In this document: positions 11,416 through 22,489 of the stretch, in pieces
Layout of the letters: every line of letters starts with the position of its first letter
Numbering within the stretch: the first letter of the stretch is position 1
Origin: Datura wrightii
Taxonomy: Eukaryota; Streptophyta; Magnoliopsida; Solanales; Solanaceae
Reading direction: 5' to 3'
NCBI GenBank assembly: GCA_035772735.1
Contig: JASDFA010000007.1
Location: 87,505,501-87,569,500, forward strand
Length of the DNA stretch: 64,000 nucleotides
Made by a program: the position numbers and the translations under genes
Notes under the pieces: model-generated
The model's database searches: none
What the model was told of the DNA's origin: nothing
The model's input: only the letters and a program-made list of their open reading frames with translations

Positions 11416-12281
11416 CAACTATAATTTTATTTATATTAAATTCACTAGGCATGGTGCCTCAGTTATTTTATTAATTTTTCAAATAAAAAAATTCCTACAA
11501 AGTTTGGCCGAAGCCTAATAAAACAACCATAAAGCTAATGACCAACCTTCGACTTATATTTATCCTATTTGGTACTACACAATGATAAACTCATTGATTG
11601 AAAAGACATCCTATTAATTGACTAACTTTACACACTGCTTGTCTCATTTGATTTTGTTACCGTAGATGCCTTCATCATAACCTTGTGGATAGGCCCCTTC
11701 GTTCTTGACTCGTCCAGCAGTGAACCATTCTTTCCATTTCCTTCTGCAAATCTATTATTAATCTTTTCTATGGTGCTTCGTTCCTTTCCTATTGACATCT
11801 CAATGAACCAGTGCTCGTCGTATCAAGAGGAATAGCTTTTTTCTCCCTCTTTTTACTATAGTATTTCCATTCATTAATTTATCCTCGATATGAGCATTAA
11901 GTGCTAATATCACACATCGAAAATTAATTAATAATTGAAAATTATATATGATGATATAACCTGCAAAACATGAAAACATTAGTACCATCAACACTCTGAT
12001 AGTTCGCACTTGTGCAGGTCCGCTGTGACTTTGCATCCTCTGTTTTATAGCACTGCTCTGTACCCTCACTCCTTGTACCTATGTTGATCCGTTGTGATCT
12101 GGAGCAAGCCCAGCCAACTATGTGCCCTGCATTTGTACTCATCTTTTACTCATCTCTATTCTCCCTCTCACCTCCGATTTTGTTCAATATCTTGTCCACC
12201 AGTTTGCACACTGTTGTACCTATATAAGTCGAACTGTGTCATAATATAACAAACAATTTTCCTCACATCCTTGCTTACTGG

Positions 12282-13983
12282 TGTAACGCCCCAAAAATCC
12301 CTAACACTAGACTCAAGACTAGTGGGTTGAGATATTTTAACGCCTCAGACTTTTGGGCTAAGTTTGAAATTATTCTAGGTATGTGGATAGAACTGAGCCC
12401 GATGAATTCTATGAAAACTAGGTGTTAATATCAATTCTTAAGTGTGAGAAGTGCATTAGATACAAATTAAGGTCATAAGGAACCTCTAGCACAAAGTTGA
12501 GTTGAGAGTCTTCTTATCGACGATTGAGTTTGCATATAAGTTCTTGCAAGGGTCAACGTCAAACGATCATAGCTCCTATTTTACAAAGTGTTTTTGGCTG
12601 ATTCAACATATCAAATTGAATCTCTTTGAGTCTTAGTTCCAACGCATCCAACCTCACATCAATCGGAGTTTGGAGTAAAAAGTTATTAGCAGTTTAGTAA
12701 AAAAGAAAAAAACTACACGAGATCACAGAACGACCCCTTAGGTGAGTCGTTAAGTCACATAATGAATCGTTAAGTGACCCATTAGTGGAAAAAATTGGTG
12801 GAAAACTCGAGTTTCAAAGAGTCTTGACGACTGGTTAAGTGACCTATTAAGTGACATGATGAATCATTAAGTGGAGGCGTCAAGAAAAGATCAAAAAATT
12901 GGAAAATATCTCCAGTGACAACAAGAGGTCTTAACGACCCGTTAAGTGGACTAACGGATTGTTGGGTGATCTGTTAGGTCTTTCAAAGTCCACTTTCAGC
13001 TGAGTTATTAAGGGCATTTTCATAATTTGTAAATTCTTTAACTCCTAAACTACATCATTTTAAGCATCCTAAAGGATGTATTTAGGGGTTTTTCTTAGCC
13101 TAAGCCCTCATTCTCTCAAAACATCTGTATATTGAAGATTTCCTCTCTAGGAAGGAGCTAGGGTTCTTCATCAAAGTTTTCCAATTTCTTTTTGGGTCTT
13201 CAAGGAAAGTCAAGGAATTAATTTCCTAGGTATGCAGGGTCATGAATGGGGGATTTCTTTCACCCTCATGCCCTTTTTAAGTTGAATTCATGATTTCTAT
13301 CCTTCTAAGCCCTGAATTTCGAAATTTTGGTGTTGGGTTTGATTGTTGTTGAATTCTTTTATGTTGTTCTATGAAATCAATCCCATTATGATTCAATTGA
13401 TGTTCTATAATAATGACTACATGTCTCCTAATCAAACCCCTCATGAATCTATGAATTTCAAGTTTCAAGCATGATTTCATGAATTTCAAACTTAGGTATT
13501 ATGCCCAACTCAAAGGCCTTGTGTCATGGCTAGTTCACGTATTGCAAGAATGTTTATGAACCTCATGATTTCTAACTAGCCCATGTAACGATCAAGTATG
13601 TTTCACGATGATGACTATAAGCCATGTGCATGCTTTTGGGAGTAGTGTCTAGCACCGAGTAGGCCAGGGGTTCAGACAAACCTCGGGTCTCAAAACTACG
13701 TGCCACCGTAGGATAAGGGATCCTCGATATTAGAGAATGGTTCCCTTAGACTGAGGAATATGGGATCCTCGCTATTGGAGAGTGCCTCCCTTAACTCAAT
13801 GGGTGCATGCAGGGGTCATCATAATTGGAGATTGTCGCCCTGAGTCACGAGTAATATCATTTCTTTCATCGTTCTTTGCCCCGGCAAGGCTTAGGACGAC
13901 TTACCCACTTGAGCGAGATAGTTGGGGCATCATGTAAGCTCTATCATGATGGTGTTAGTTATGATGAGTCTCCCATTATTCCT

Positions 13984-14029
<46 letters not shown>

Positions 14030-14506
14030 TTATGTATGTATGTATTCATGTTCACGTCTCATGGTTTTATGACTTATTATGATTTGGCTAAAAAATATGC
14101 TTTATGAGGATTTTATTTACGAACTCAGTCATGATCAGCCTTATATTATAGTTTTGCAAACATTGAGCCTTTATGCAAAATTCACGATTATAATCTCATG
14201 TTTTATATGAAATTTCACTCATGATCTCTTTTACTTTCTTACTAGCATGTTTTACTTACTGTACATACTCAGTACATTCAAAGTACTGACTGCATACTCT
14301 ATATGCTATATCGTTTCATGTATAGATCCAGGTACTCAGTCTCAGCCCCACGATTAGATACATTCTGGACTTGATCATCTAGTAGTGGTGAGTCCTTACC
14401 TTCCTAGGACTAGAGTTATCTACTTCATTTCAGTTTTTTTACTTTGTTTTAGTTTTATACTTTGGAGTTAGCTGGGGGCTTGTCCTAATAGCTCATTGAT
14501 ATGTTG
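12282..14506 (+). repeat. LTR S: truncated Del/Tekay-type LTR
   Basis: It begins TGTAACGCCCCAAAAATCCC, the usual start of this LTR family, and follows the family layout: near-palindromic CGTTAAG/GAGTCGT motifs at 12730-12960, TAG|GTATGC at 13227, the GTGTCTAGCACCGAGTAGG block near 13650, the paired hairpin region near 14270-14330, and the GCTGGGGGCTTGTCC block near 14470. It stops at about 14506, where the family sequence is replaced by the ATH1 LTR. The rest, if it exists, would lie beyond the right edge. No PBS, gag or pol belongs to it here. Confidence 0.8.
13988..14047. repeat. (TA)n and (TATG)n microsatellite inside LTR S
   Basis: About 33 bases of TA repeat are followed by TATG-type units. 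Other copies of this LTR family lack the expansion at this point, so it arose after insertion. Confidence 0.9.
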
Positions 14507-15995
14507 TGGGATTACAACACTTTCGACGCTTAAAATTGAGAAAATGTGCATGGTCTTAGGTGTGTTTATATGGATATGATACACTTTTGCTTTATTTTCA
14601 AGGAGATAAGGTGTTGGAATTGAAAGCTGTGAAAGAAGGAAAAAGAATGCAAAAATTGGGCGAAGTACGAACTTCAGTACTGGCCGTACCTTGGGGGTAT
14701 GAGCTGTATTGTAAGTTGTGATAAATTTCAGAAGATATGTACATGGTACTATCCAGTTATGACTCTTGGTACGAGTCGCACCATACTGGTATGAGCCATA
14801 CTGTAAGTCGTGAAAAATATTAGAAGAATGCACTTTGAGTAGTCTCCTGGTACGGATGGAAACCACAGAGTCAAGATGACTACCTATGACCCGTGCCAAG
14901 AAGCCATGGTAAAGTTCAAAACAAAGTTGAATGGCAGATCTCATGGTATGAAAGGAAACCACGAGTCGTAGGAAAGGTACAAGCCATATCAATACGCTCA
15001 TGGAAATATTTAGAGGACGCCAGAAGTCACAGGATCAGACCACGATAGCATTGTATGACTCATAGCAGCATTGTACGAGTCATACCAGCTCCCACCACTT
15101 AACCAAATTAAGAGCTGCCAGGCATTGTATAAGTGAAGCTACGACTCGTATGATCAAGTTACGAGTCGTATGAGAAGGCGGTGGCAGTTAGTTAGTTTTC
15201 CCTATTAATTTAGAAATGGTTTCTGATTACTTGTATAAATACTTTTCTAGGTTATTTATGTTAGTAGACTTTAGAGGATGAATACTTTGACGGAGAATTC
15301 AATTTTTGGGATATTTTTCTTGAGTTTTCCAATATTTTTTGGTTTTACATCATTGTTCTTGAATTGATCAAAGTTGAATTGTGCAATAACCAAGTGGGTT
15401 TTACTTCAATCTTCATTATAAGTTATTTAATTATGTTTTCTTTAATGAATGTTAATTCTTTTCTTACAATCATAAGAGGCTAAAACCTCCACAACTAGGG
15501 TTGTGGGAACTATGGAGAATTAACCAACTAGGGTTTGCATATAGTGATTCTAAACCAATATAGATGCTTGTATTATCTTCTATTCATCTTTAATGTTTCT
15601 TAACGATGCGCAATATTAGGACATGCTCGACTTCTCTATTTGCTTGAACCTAGAGAGGTAGAGATTAAGAAAAAAGAAGAACAACAAAACCTTGAATTCT
15701 ATGATTCATTGTATAACATGAGCTGCAGTCGTAGGAACCTGAAGTAGTTATGAATCCATGGGGAACGCTTCTCTAGTTAGTTGCATCAACTTGATAACAA
15801 CTTAAATCTTCAATACTATTACATGTTTACTTCTTTAAAATCCCCCATTAGGAGATAATCGAATTAAAAGTGTAAATACTAGCTTTATTCTACATCCTGA
15901 CCATATTCCCTGTGGGATCAACCCCAACCTTTGTTGGGTTCTTTATTGACAACATCCAAGTCATACTTTCCAGGGGTGTGATTTGAGTGTTATCA
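14507..15995 (+). repeat. 5' LTR of ATH1
   Basis: The start is inferred from where LTR S stops matching its family (14502-14507, several TG candidates). The end is TATCA at 15991-15995, four bases before the PBS. The length of about 1.49 kb is close to the 1466-bp LTR of ATH2. The LTR carries repeated TACGAGTCGTA-type motifs, including a perfect inverted repeat at 15140-15170. No second copy is in the window, so the left boundary is not proven. Confidence 0.6.
15140..15170 (+). repeat. Perfect 11-bp inverted repeat in the ATH1 LTR
   Basis: TACGACTCGTA (15140-15150) and TACGAGTCGTA (15160-15170) are exact reverse complements separated by nine bases. The core is the ACGAGTCGT near-palindrome that also fills the unrelated TEK LTRs. 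Confidence 0.9.
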
Positions 15996-15999
15996 AAAG

Positions 16000-16017
16000 T
16001 GGTGTCACTGCTGGGGA
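16000..16017 (+). other. Primer-binding site of ATH1
   Basis: TGGTGTCACTGCTGGGGA sits four bases after the LTR and has the same frame as the tRNA-Asp-type site of ATH2 (TGGCGCCGTTGCCGGGGA), with several transitions. It may be decayed or fit a related tRNA. Confidence 0.6.
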
Positions 16018-16138
16018 ATACGACTTAAAATTAGAGTAATTGTTGTGTTTGACTTTTAGTCATTATTTCCCCGTTTATGTTTTTCTTTTGTTTTTGTTCT
16101 ATTCAGGTTACAACAAGGAAACCAAAGCCTCTGTAAGC

Positions 16139-17040
16139 ACCATGATGGAGGATGTGAGACTGCTAGTGCCTCTGATAGCACAATTGAGTGCTGAGACACT
16201 GGCAGTTTTCCTAATAAATTACGATGGGGATGATGTCCAAGGATACACAAAGATGGTCAATACCTTGGAGAGAATGGGGTCCTACAATTTCAAATCAAAG
16301 AAGTTGGACCTTGATTTAAAAAAATAGGGAAACTCCTCCAGCAAAACCGTCAATAGAGGTACCACTAGTTCCAGAGCTTAAAGCTCTACCCCCACATTTG
16401 AAATATGTTTTTTTGGGAAAAACAGTTCCTTGCCAGTGATTATAGTAGCAGATCTTATAGACTGGAAAGTAGAGGCCTTGGTTTCATTATTGAGGAGACA
16501 CAAAAAGGCAATTGGGTGGACCATTACCGACATCATTGGTATCCCCCCTAGCATTTGGGCCCATAAAATCTAGCTTGAGCCGAATTGCGCACAAAGCATA
16601 TAACACCAGAGATTATTGAATCCACCTATGCAAGAGGTGACGAAGAAAGAGATTATAAAGTGGTTGGGTGTGGGTGTAGTTTATCCTGTCTCTGACAGTA
16701 AATGGGTGAGCCCGATACACTATGTCCCAAAGAAAGGCGGAATCACAATAGTGCCAAATGAAAGGAATGAGTTGATACCAATAAGACCGGTTATAGGGTG
16801 GCGTGTTTGCATGGACTACTTGAAACTCAATCGTTGGACCCAAAAGGACCACTTTCTAATGCTCTTCATGGATCAGATGCTTGACAGGTTGGTAGGTAGA
16901 GGATGGTACTTTGTCTTGATGGTTACTCGGGGTATAATCAAATCTCGATAGCCCTAGAGGACCAAGAGAAACCACATTTACTAGTCCTTATGGGACTTCT
17001 GCTTTTAGGAGGATTCCCTTTGGGTTGTGCAATGCACCGG
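16139..17040 (+). pseudogene. Athila reverse transcriptase fragment of ATH1
   Basis: The frames resemble the pre-RT linker (PPHLKYVF, WKVEALVSLLRRHKKAIGWT, IIGIPPSIWAHKI) and the N-terminal half of RT (PPMQEVTKKEIIKWL, WVSPIHYVPKKGGITIV, WRVCMDYLKLN, PFMDQMLDRL in altered form). There are stops at 16325-16327, near 16570 and at 16949-16951, and frame changes between. The match ends at PFGLCNAP (17018-17040), exactly where the TEK1 LTR begins. The catalytic YxDD half of RT is missing. The upstream gag-protease is also missing, since only about 120 bases separate the PBS from linker-like sequence. Confidence 0.8.
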
Positions 17041-18442
17041 TGTAATACCCTGAAAGCTCCTAAGATTAGACCCGTAAATTGAAACTGAGAAAGTAGGCAA
17101 TTTCGCAACAGTCACAGAATGGGTCATCTAGTGACTCATGGTGTGACCTAACTGGTCTTTAAGTGACCCATTAGGTAGCGACCAGTTGAGATATGTCATT
17201 CTCGGGCAGGGGAAACAGAAGGGACGATGAGTTGTCGTCACTCCCAAAGACTCGTGGTCTGACCCGTTAGAAAGTTAAAGGATGATTTGGAAATACTGGA
17301 AATGGATGGAAGGATGAGTTATTGTGCATCTAACACTCATCAAGTGGACCGTGGGGGAAGGAATATCAGTAGATGAAAATTTGTCCAGTGATGACGACAA
17401 GTCGTCTAGTCCCTCGTTGGGACCGGTAATGACAGTTTCCCTGCAAAATTAATAAGGGTGTTTCGTAAATCCTAAGCCTCCAAAGCCCTAAACTATGTAT
17501 TTTTAAGCTCCTAAAAAAGATTATTAAGGGATTTTAACCTATTCTAATTCATTCAACTTCCATGCATGCAAGTTTAAAGGGTTCCATTGAAGATCAAGCT
17601 TGAACTTCTCTAATTCTCCTCAAATCTCTTGGTCTTTCAAAGTCAAGTGGAGAATCAGTTTACCCAGGTATGTAGGTCCATGAATGAGAGTTTTATTTCA
17701 GTCTCATTCCCAAATTTCTCCTCAAGTTCATGAATTCAAGTGTATGAACCTATGGGTTTGTAACCCAAATTTATGAAATTCTCTATGATTTATTATGGGT
17801 CAATTTCCTTCATGTTTCAAAGCATCTTTTAAGATTCATGGGTATATTTTATGTACTAATTGATTATAAATTCCTGATTTCAATTCTTAAAAGATTATGC
17901 CCAATTATGCAAGTTCATGAAAAAGTTAGTATATAATTGATGATTTCAAGTATGATGAAGTATCTAGCATATATGTATGTTTATGAATTACCCCTATATG
18001 AATCTATGATTTTGACTAGTGAAGTCTATTTCAATTATGCATGATCTTCAAATTTTGGGTAATCCCACTCAGATTTAACATGTTTTTATGATTCAGTTCA
18101 GTTCTATAAATCAGCTTTTCATATGGTTTTGGAGTCTATACTCTCATATTCAGCTTATGGTATGTTTGGATCCATGAGCCCCTGTATTCAGATTTTAGAC
18201 TATACATGTAGTTGCATTATCAGTTTCATTAAAAATGATGGTTTCAGCTTTGTTGAAAAATGATGGAGAGTACTTTGCATGTTTTTGGGATCAATGTCTA
18301 GTACTGAGTAGGCTAGGGGTTTATGAAAACCCTGGGTCTTAGAACTATGTGCCAACTAGGATTTTACATTTTACTTTGGGACCTCCCTTGTGAGCTTTCC
18401 CTGCCCCGAATGGGCCTTTAGCTTGATATCGATATCATGGTA
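17041..18442 (+). repeat. 5' LTR of TEK1, part 1
   Basis: It starts TGTAATACCCTGAAAGC and aligns with 62213-62950. It is interrupted by TEK2 after ATATCATGGTA and resumes at 36731 with GCACCCTTAGCC. A splice-donor-like CAG|GTATGT lies at 17665-17673. Confidence 0.85.
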
Positions 18443-20585
18443 TGTAATACCCCAAAAGTCCCTATGATCAGACCTGAGGGTTCAAGAGGAGAAAACAGGA
18501 AAATATTGCCCAGGTCATAAGATGATTCGTCCAGTGACCCGTGAGGAGACTTCACGAGTTGTGAAGGGACGAGGTGGAGTTTTATTAGTGAGAACTTATT
18601 GCTAAGGGGTGACCACGAGTGGCAGTCATGAGTCGTGGAGTGCCCAATGACTCGTGAAATTGGATGTGATCAGCAGGTTTGAATTGAAGTGGAATTTTGG
18701 CAGAAGACTTAACGGATTGAGTCCAAGACTCATCCAGTACCTCATGAGTCGTGAGGTCACTCGTGAGGACTGGAAGTGTCCAAATTTTCTGAATTTTAGT
18801 AAGGGTATTTTCATAATTTCTAAGCTTGTAGGTCCTAAACTACGCCATTTTAAACTCTGTTAGGAGGTTTTAGGAGTGCTTAACCTATCCTAAGCCATTC
18901 TATTCCATGCATGCAAGATTAGAATGCTCCATTGGAGATCAAGCTTGAGAATTTGCTTAGTTCTTCCCCAAATCTCTTGGGCATTTGAGGAAGGGTGTGA
19001 AATCAGATTTACCCAGGTATGTAGGGTTATGAATGGGAGTTTTTTTCACTCTCATGGCCAAATCCCTTCTCAATTCATGAATTCAAGTGCACGGTTCCAT
19101 GGGGTTCTTACCCATTCTATGAAATTCTCTATGATTCAATCATGGATCAATTCTCTTCATGTTTCTAATGATGTTTTAAGATTCATGGGAATGTTTTATA
19201 ATTATTTTGATTACAATTTGTGATTTCAAAGTTTTAAAGATATGATGGCCAATTATGCAAGTTTCATAATAAGTTGAGATTATGAACTATGTTTTCAAGC
19301 ATGATTAGATGTATAGTATGAAAGTATGATTATGATATACCCATGCATGTATCCAAGATTTTGACTATCAAGTCTATTTCAAGCATGTTTAAGTTTAGAC
19401 AAGCCCACATGATTTAAATATGTTTCATGAATTAGCTCTATTTTATGATATTAGCTTACCACATGATTTTGGAGTCTAGATTCCCACTTTTCAGCTTGTT
19501 GTGTGTTTTCAGCCAAGGCTTCTTATAGTTAGATTTTAGACTATGTATGTAATTCCATTATCATCCTCACCGAAAGACGATGGTTCAACTTTATTAAAAA
19601 ATGATGGAGAGCATACGCATATTTTTAGGAGTAGTGTCTAGCACCGAGTAGGCTAGGGGTTCAGGTAAACCCCGGGTCTCAGAACTATATGCTAATGTAG
19701 GTTTTTCAGATTTATCGAGACCTCTCTTGTGAGCTTCCTTTCCCACCAAAGGGACTTCATCTTGATATCGATATCATGGTAGCGCCCTTAGCCCTGACAA
19801 GGCTTTGGAAGGCTCTACCCACTTGATTATAATAGTTGGGATCACATAAGATCTATCGTGATTATGTTGGTTACATGACGAGTTTCCCATTGTTCCTTAT
19901 GATTTCAGTTATGCATGTTCATCAGTTATGATATTATGATTTTAGCAGGTTCGACCCAATGTTCAATTTTACTTATGATTATCAGTTTCGGCTTTGGGTT
20001 ATTCGATTTAGTTATGAGTTTCAGTTATGTCTAATCATGTTTCCAGATACTAGCATGCAAGCCTTACTCTCAAACTCTTATGATGAAATGTTTTATGATA
20101 TGCATGTTTTTAGTTTTACTTACTCAGCTGTTTTACTTACCCTGCATACTCAGTACATTTCAAGTACTGACCGCATACTCTATATTGTATCATTTCATGA
20201 TATTGGCTTCGACACTCAGATTCAGTGCCGCTGCTAGCCAGTCTCCCGAGCTTGTTCAGTGCTCTAGTTGGTGAACCTTCAATTAGCTTTGTTATTATCA
20301 TCTTTCAGTTTTAGACTTTTAGTGAGCTAGTTGGGGGTGTTGTCCCATCAGCTCATCAGTATGTTGGAGCCTTTCCAGACATTGTTGTATTCAGCTTCAG
20401 ACTTAGAGTTTTGACATTCCGTTGTTCAGATGCTTTAATGTTTAGACTTCTGCTATTTCAGAATTTAGTTCTTTCTACCTTGATTATGTTGAGTTAGTTA
20501 TTATGTTCGTGTCATGGGTCGACTTAGAGCCATTTATAGTTCTAGGTTCCATGTCTCGATCCCGGCCTATGTTTGGATCGTGAAA
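18443..20585 (+). repeat. 5' LTR of TEK2
   Basis: It starts TGTAATACCCCAAAAGTCCC and ends TCGTGAAA (family end TCGTGACA). The first 350 bases carry many ACGAGTCGT/ATGAGTCGT motifs. CAG|GTATGT lies at 19014-19022 and the paired hairpin region at about 20150-20215. Confidence 0.9.
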
Positions 20586-20789
20586 AACTTGATATTAGAG
20601 CAAAGGCTTAGTGTGTCCTAGGGTGTCTAAAAGCCGCGTTAAGTAGAGTCTTTTTCATGGGTGTGAAGTGTGCCACACTTATGATGAAGTGGCTATGAAG
20701 CATTTTATGAAATTTCCTTTCCTTCATGATATATGTCATACAATGAAGTACCTCTTTATGCTTCTAAATCATGCTATACGCATTTGCAG
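19017..20789 (+). promoter_or_regulatory. Candidate intron spanning LTR to gag in TEK2
   Basis: The donor is CAG|GTATGT (intron starts 19017) and the acceptor ATTTGCAG (ends 20789), followed by AGTC and the gag ATG at 20794. Both sites recur at the same places in TEK3 and TEK4, and with a mutated acceptor in TEK1. Splicing would remove the end of the LTR and the PBS. This is a prediction without transcript data. Confidence 0.45.
20590..20601 (+). other. Primer-binding site of TEK2
   Basis: TGATATTAGAGC differs from the initiator tRNA-Met site TGGTATCAGAGC at two positions, both transitions. Confidence 0.75.
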
Positions 20790-20793
20790 AGTC

Positions 20794-22018
20794 ATGCCTC
20801 CATTCTGAGTTAATGAAAGAAGGAACGACAATGGAAACAGGAATTGCCATGAGAATGGCAACGGATATTGACACCAGCAAGCCCACTAGCCCTAGAGGAT
20901 CATGTGCCTGAGCAGGTTGCCCGTGCTGAGTTTAGGGAAACCATCCAGATGTTGGCACATACGTTGACCGCTTAGATCAATCAGCAAGCGGCGGCTCATG
21001 TTCCCCAGAATGGGAACGCTACAGTGACTAGAGTCAGGTACTTCCTCAGGATGAATCCCCCCGAGTTTCTCAGGTCGAGAATAGACGAGGATCCACCTGA
21101 GTTTATTAAGGAGATTCATAAGATCACTCAGGTTATGGGAGTGATGAGGGAAGAGTGTGCAGACCTAGCCTCTTATCAGTTGAAAGAGGTTGCTTATATT
21201 TGGTGCAAGCAAAGAAGGATGACCAGGGAGTCCGAGTGGGCCCCATTGGTTAGGATGAGTTTCTCACTACATTCTTGGACCAATTCTTTCCCCGAGAGAT
21301 GAGGAAAATCAATGCAGCAGAGTTTGTGAATCTGAGACAGAACAACCTGACAGTCCAAGAGTATGCTTTGGAGTTCCCCCGATTGTCCAAATATGCACTG
21401 GAGATGGTAGCCGATCATAGGGCTCGGTTGAGCAAGTTTGTGAATGGGGTAGCGGACTACTGGGTCAAGGATTGTAGGAACACTATGCTTCATCAGGATA
21501 TTGACTTCTCCCAATTAATCCTATATGCCCAATAGGTAGTGGCGGTGCAGATGAGGGAGAGGGAGAGAGAGGCCAAGAGGGCCAGGATAGATAGTTTGGG
21601 GTTCTCCCAGCAGAGGTATAGTGGCGGGCATCATCAAAAGTCCCACCAGGGATCATCAGCCCCAGCGCCGTCATCAATAAGTGTGCCATCTAGATCTATG
21701 CACGATTAGAGAGGAAGGGCATTAGGCTCTCGAGTTCAGGGGAGCAGGCCCATAGAGCCCAACATTTCAGGTTGTGACAGATGTGGTAGGAGGCATGCTG
21801 GTCAGTGCATAGCAGGTACAAGTGCATGTTTCAGGTGTGGGAAGCCTGGTCATATGCTTAGAGATTATCCAGCGGCCAGACAGGGTCATGGTAGAGATCG
21901 AGAACCAATCACCAGTTTAGTAGCTCCACCAGCATGCTCAGCTCAGCAGGGTGCATCCACTAGTGCAGGTGGTGGATAGCGTTAGAACAGGTTTTATGCC
22001 CTCTCGTCTTGTCAGGAG
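20794..22018 (+). pseudogene. TEK2 gag, degenerate
   Basis: The start ATG (20794) encodes MPP, as in TEK1 gag, then meets stops. Recognisable gag follows in 21024-21302 (FLRMNPPEFLRSRIDEDPPEF; CADLASYQLKEVAYIW) and, after a frameshift, 21275-21535 (INAAEFVNLRQNNLTVQEYALEF; MLHQDIDFSQLILYAQ). A nucleic-acid-binding knuckle at 21827-21868 reads CFRCGKPGHMLRDY, where the last cysteine of CX2CX4HX4C is tyrosine. A second cysteine pair (CDRCGRRH) lies just before it. Several stops and one frameshift make it non-functional. Confidence 0.85.
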
Positions 22019-22048
22019 CAGGAGGTCTCTCTAGATATAGTCACTGGT

Positions 22049-22489
22049 ATGTTACGAGTATTTCATCTTGATGTATATACATTGTTAGATCCAAGGGCTA
22101 CTGTATCTTTTGCGATGCCATATATTTCTAGTTGTTTCAGAGTTAGTCTCGAAATCCGATCAAAAACCTTCTCAATCTCTACTCCAGTTGGTGACTCAAT
22201 TATAGCTCAATGGGTATACAAAAATTGCCCTGTCACAGTCCATCAAAAAGTCACTTCAGCAAATTTAGTAGAGTTATCCATGATAGACTTTGATGTTATC
22301 TTTGGCATGGATTGGTTGCATGCATGTTATGCCTCAGTAAATTATAAAACCCGTGCGATAGAGTTTCAGTTTCTAGGTGAGCTAGTCCTGAAGTGGAAGG
22401 GTAGTTCAGCTGTGCCTGTAGGTCGCTTTATTTCCTACCTTAAGGCTAGAAAGATGATTTCTAAAGGTTTCATGTACCATCTAGTTTAG
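22049..22489 (+). pseudogene. TEK2 aspartic protease, degenerate
   Basis: An open frame of 146 codons reads VYTLLDPRATVSF, where the family has LDPGATxSF: the catalytic D-P-G-A has lost its glycine. It continues with FSISTPVGDS, VIFGMDWLHACYASVN and GRFISYLKARKMISKG, the usual protease-to-RT order of Del/Tekay elements. It ends at TAG 22487-22489 before RT. Confidence 0.8.

Larger units (their letters stand above)
10300..12281. other. AT-rich intergenic DNA with microsatellites
   Basis: No gene is supported here. Long A/T runs and simple repeats dominate up to about 11410. The stretch 11440-12280 is less AT-biased, but its open frames (for example 11800-12069 minus) show no recognisable motif. 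Confidence 0.5.

Noticed and set aside
13640..13910. Conserved GTGTCTAGCACCGAGTAGG block as a possible small RNA gene
   Set aside because: It recurs in all TEK-type LTRs as part of the repeat; I see no tRNA or snRNA fold or promoter boxes.
12282..14506. LTR S as an intact solo LTR
   Set aside because: It lacks the family end (GTCGTGACA) and stops matching at about 14506, so it is a truncated piece interrupted by ATH1.
14468..15001. 177-codon minus-strand frame across the S/ATH1 junction
   Set aside because: It crosses the junction between two elements and lies in LTR sequence, so it is a chance frame.
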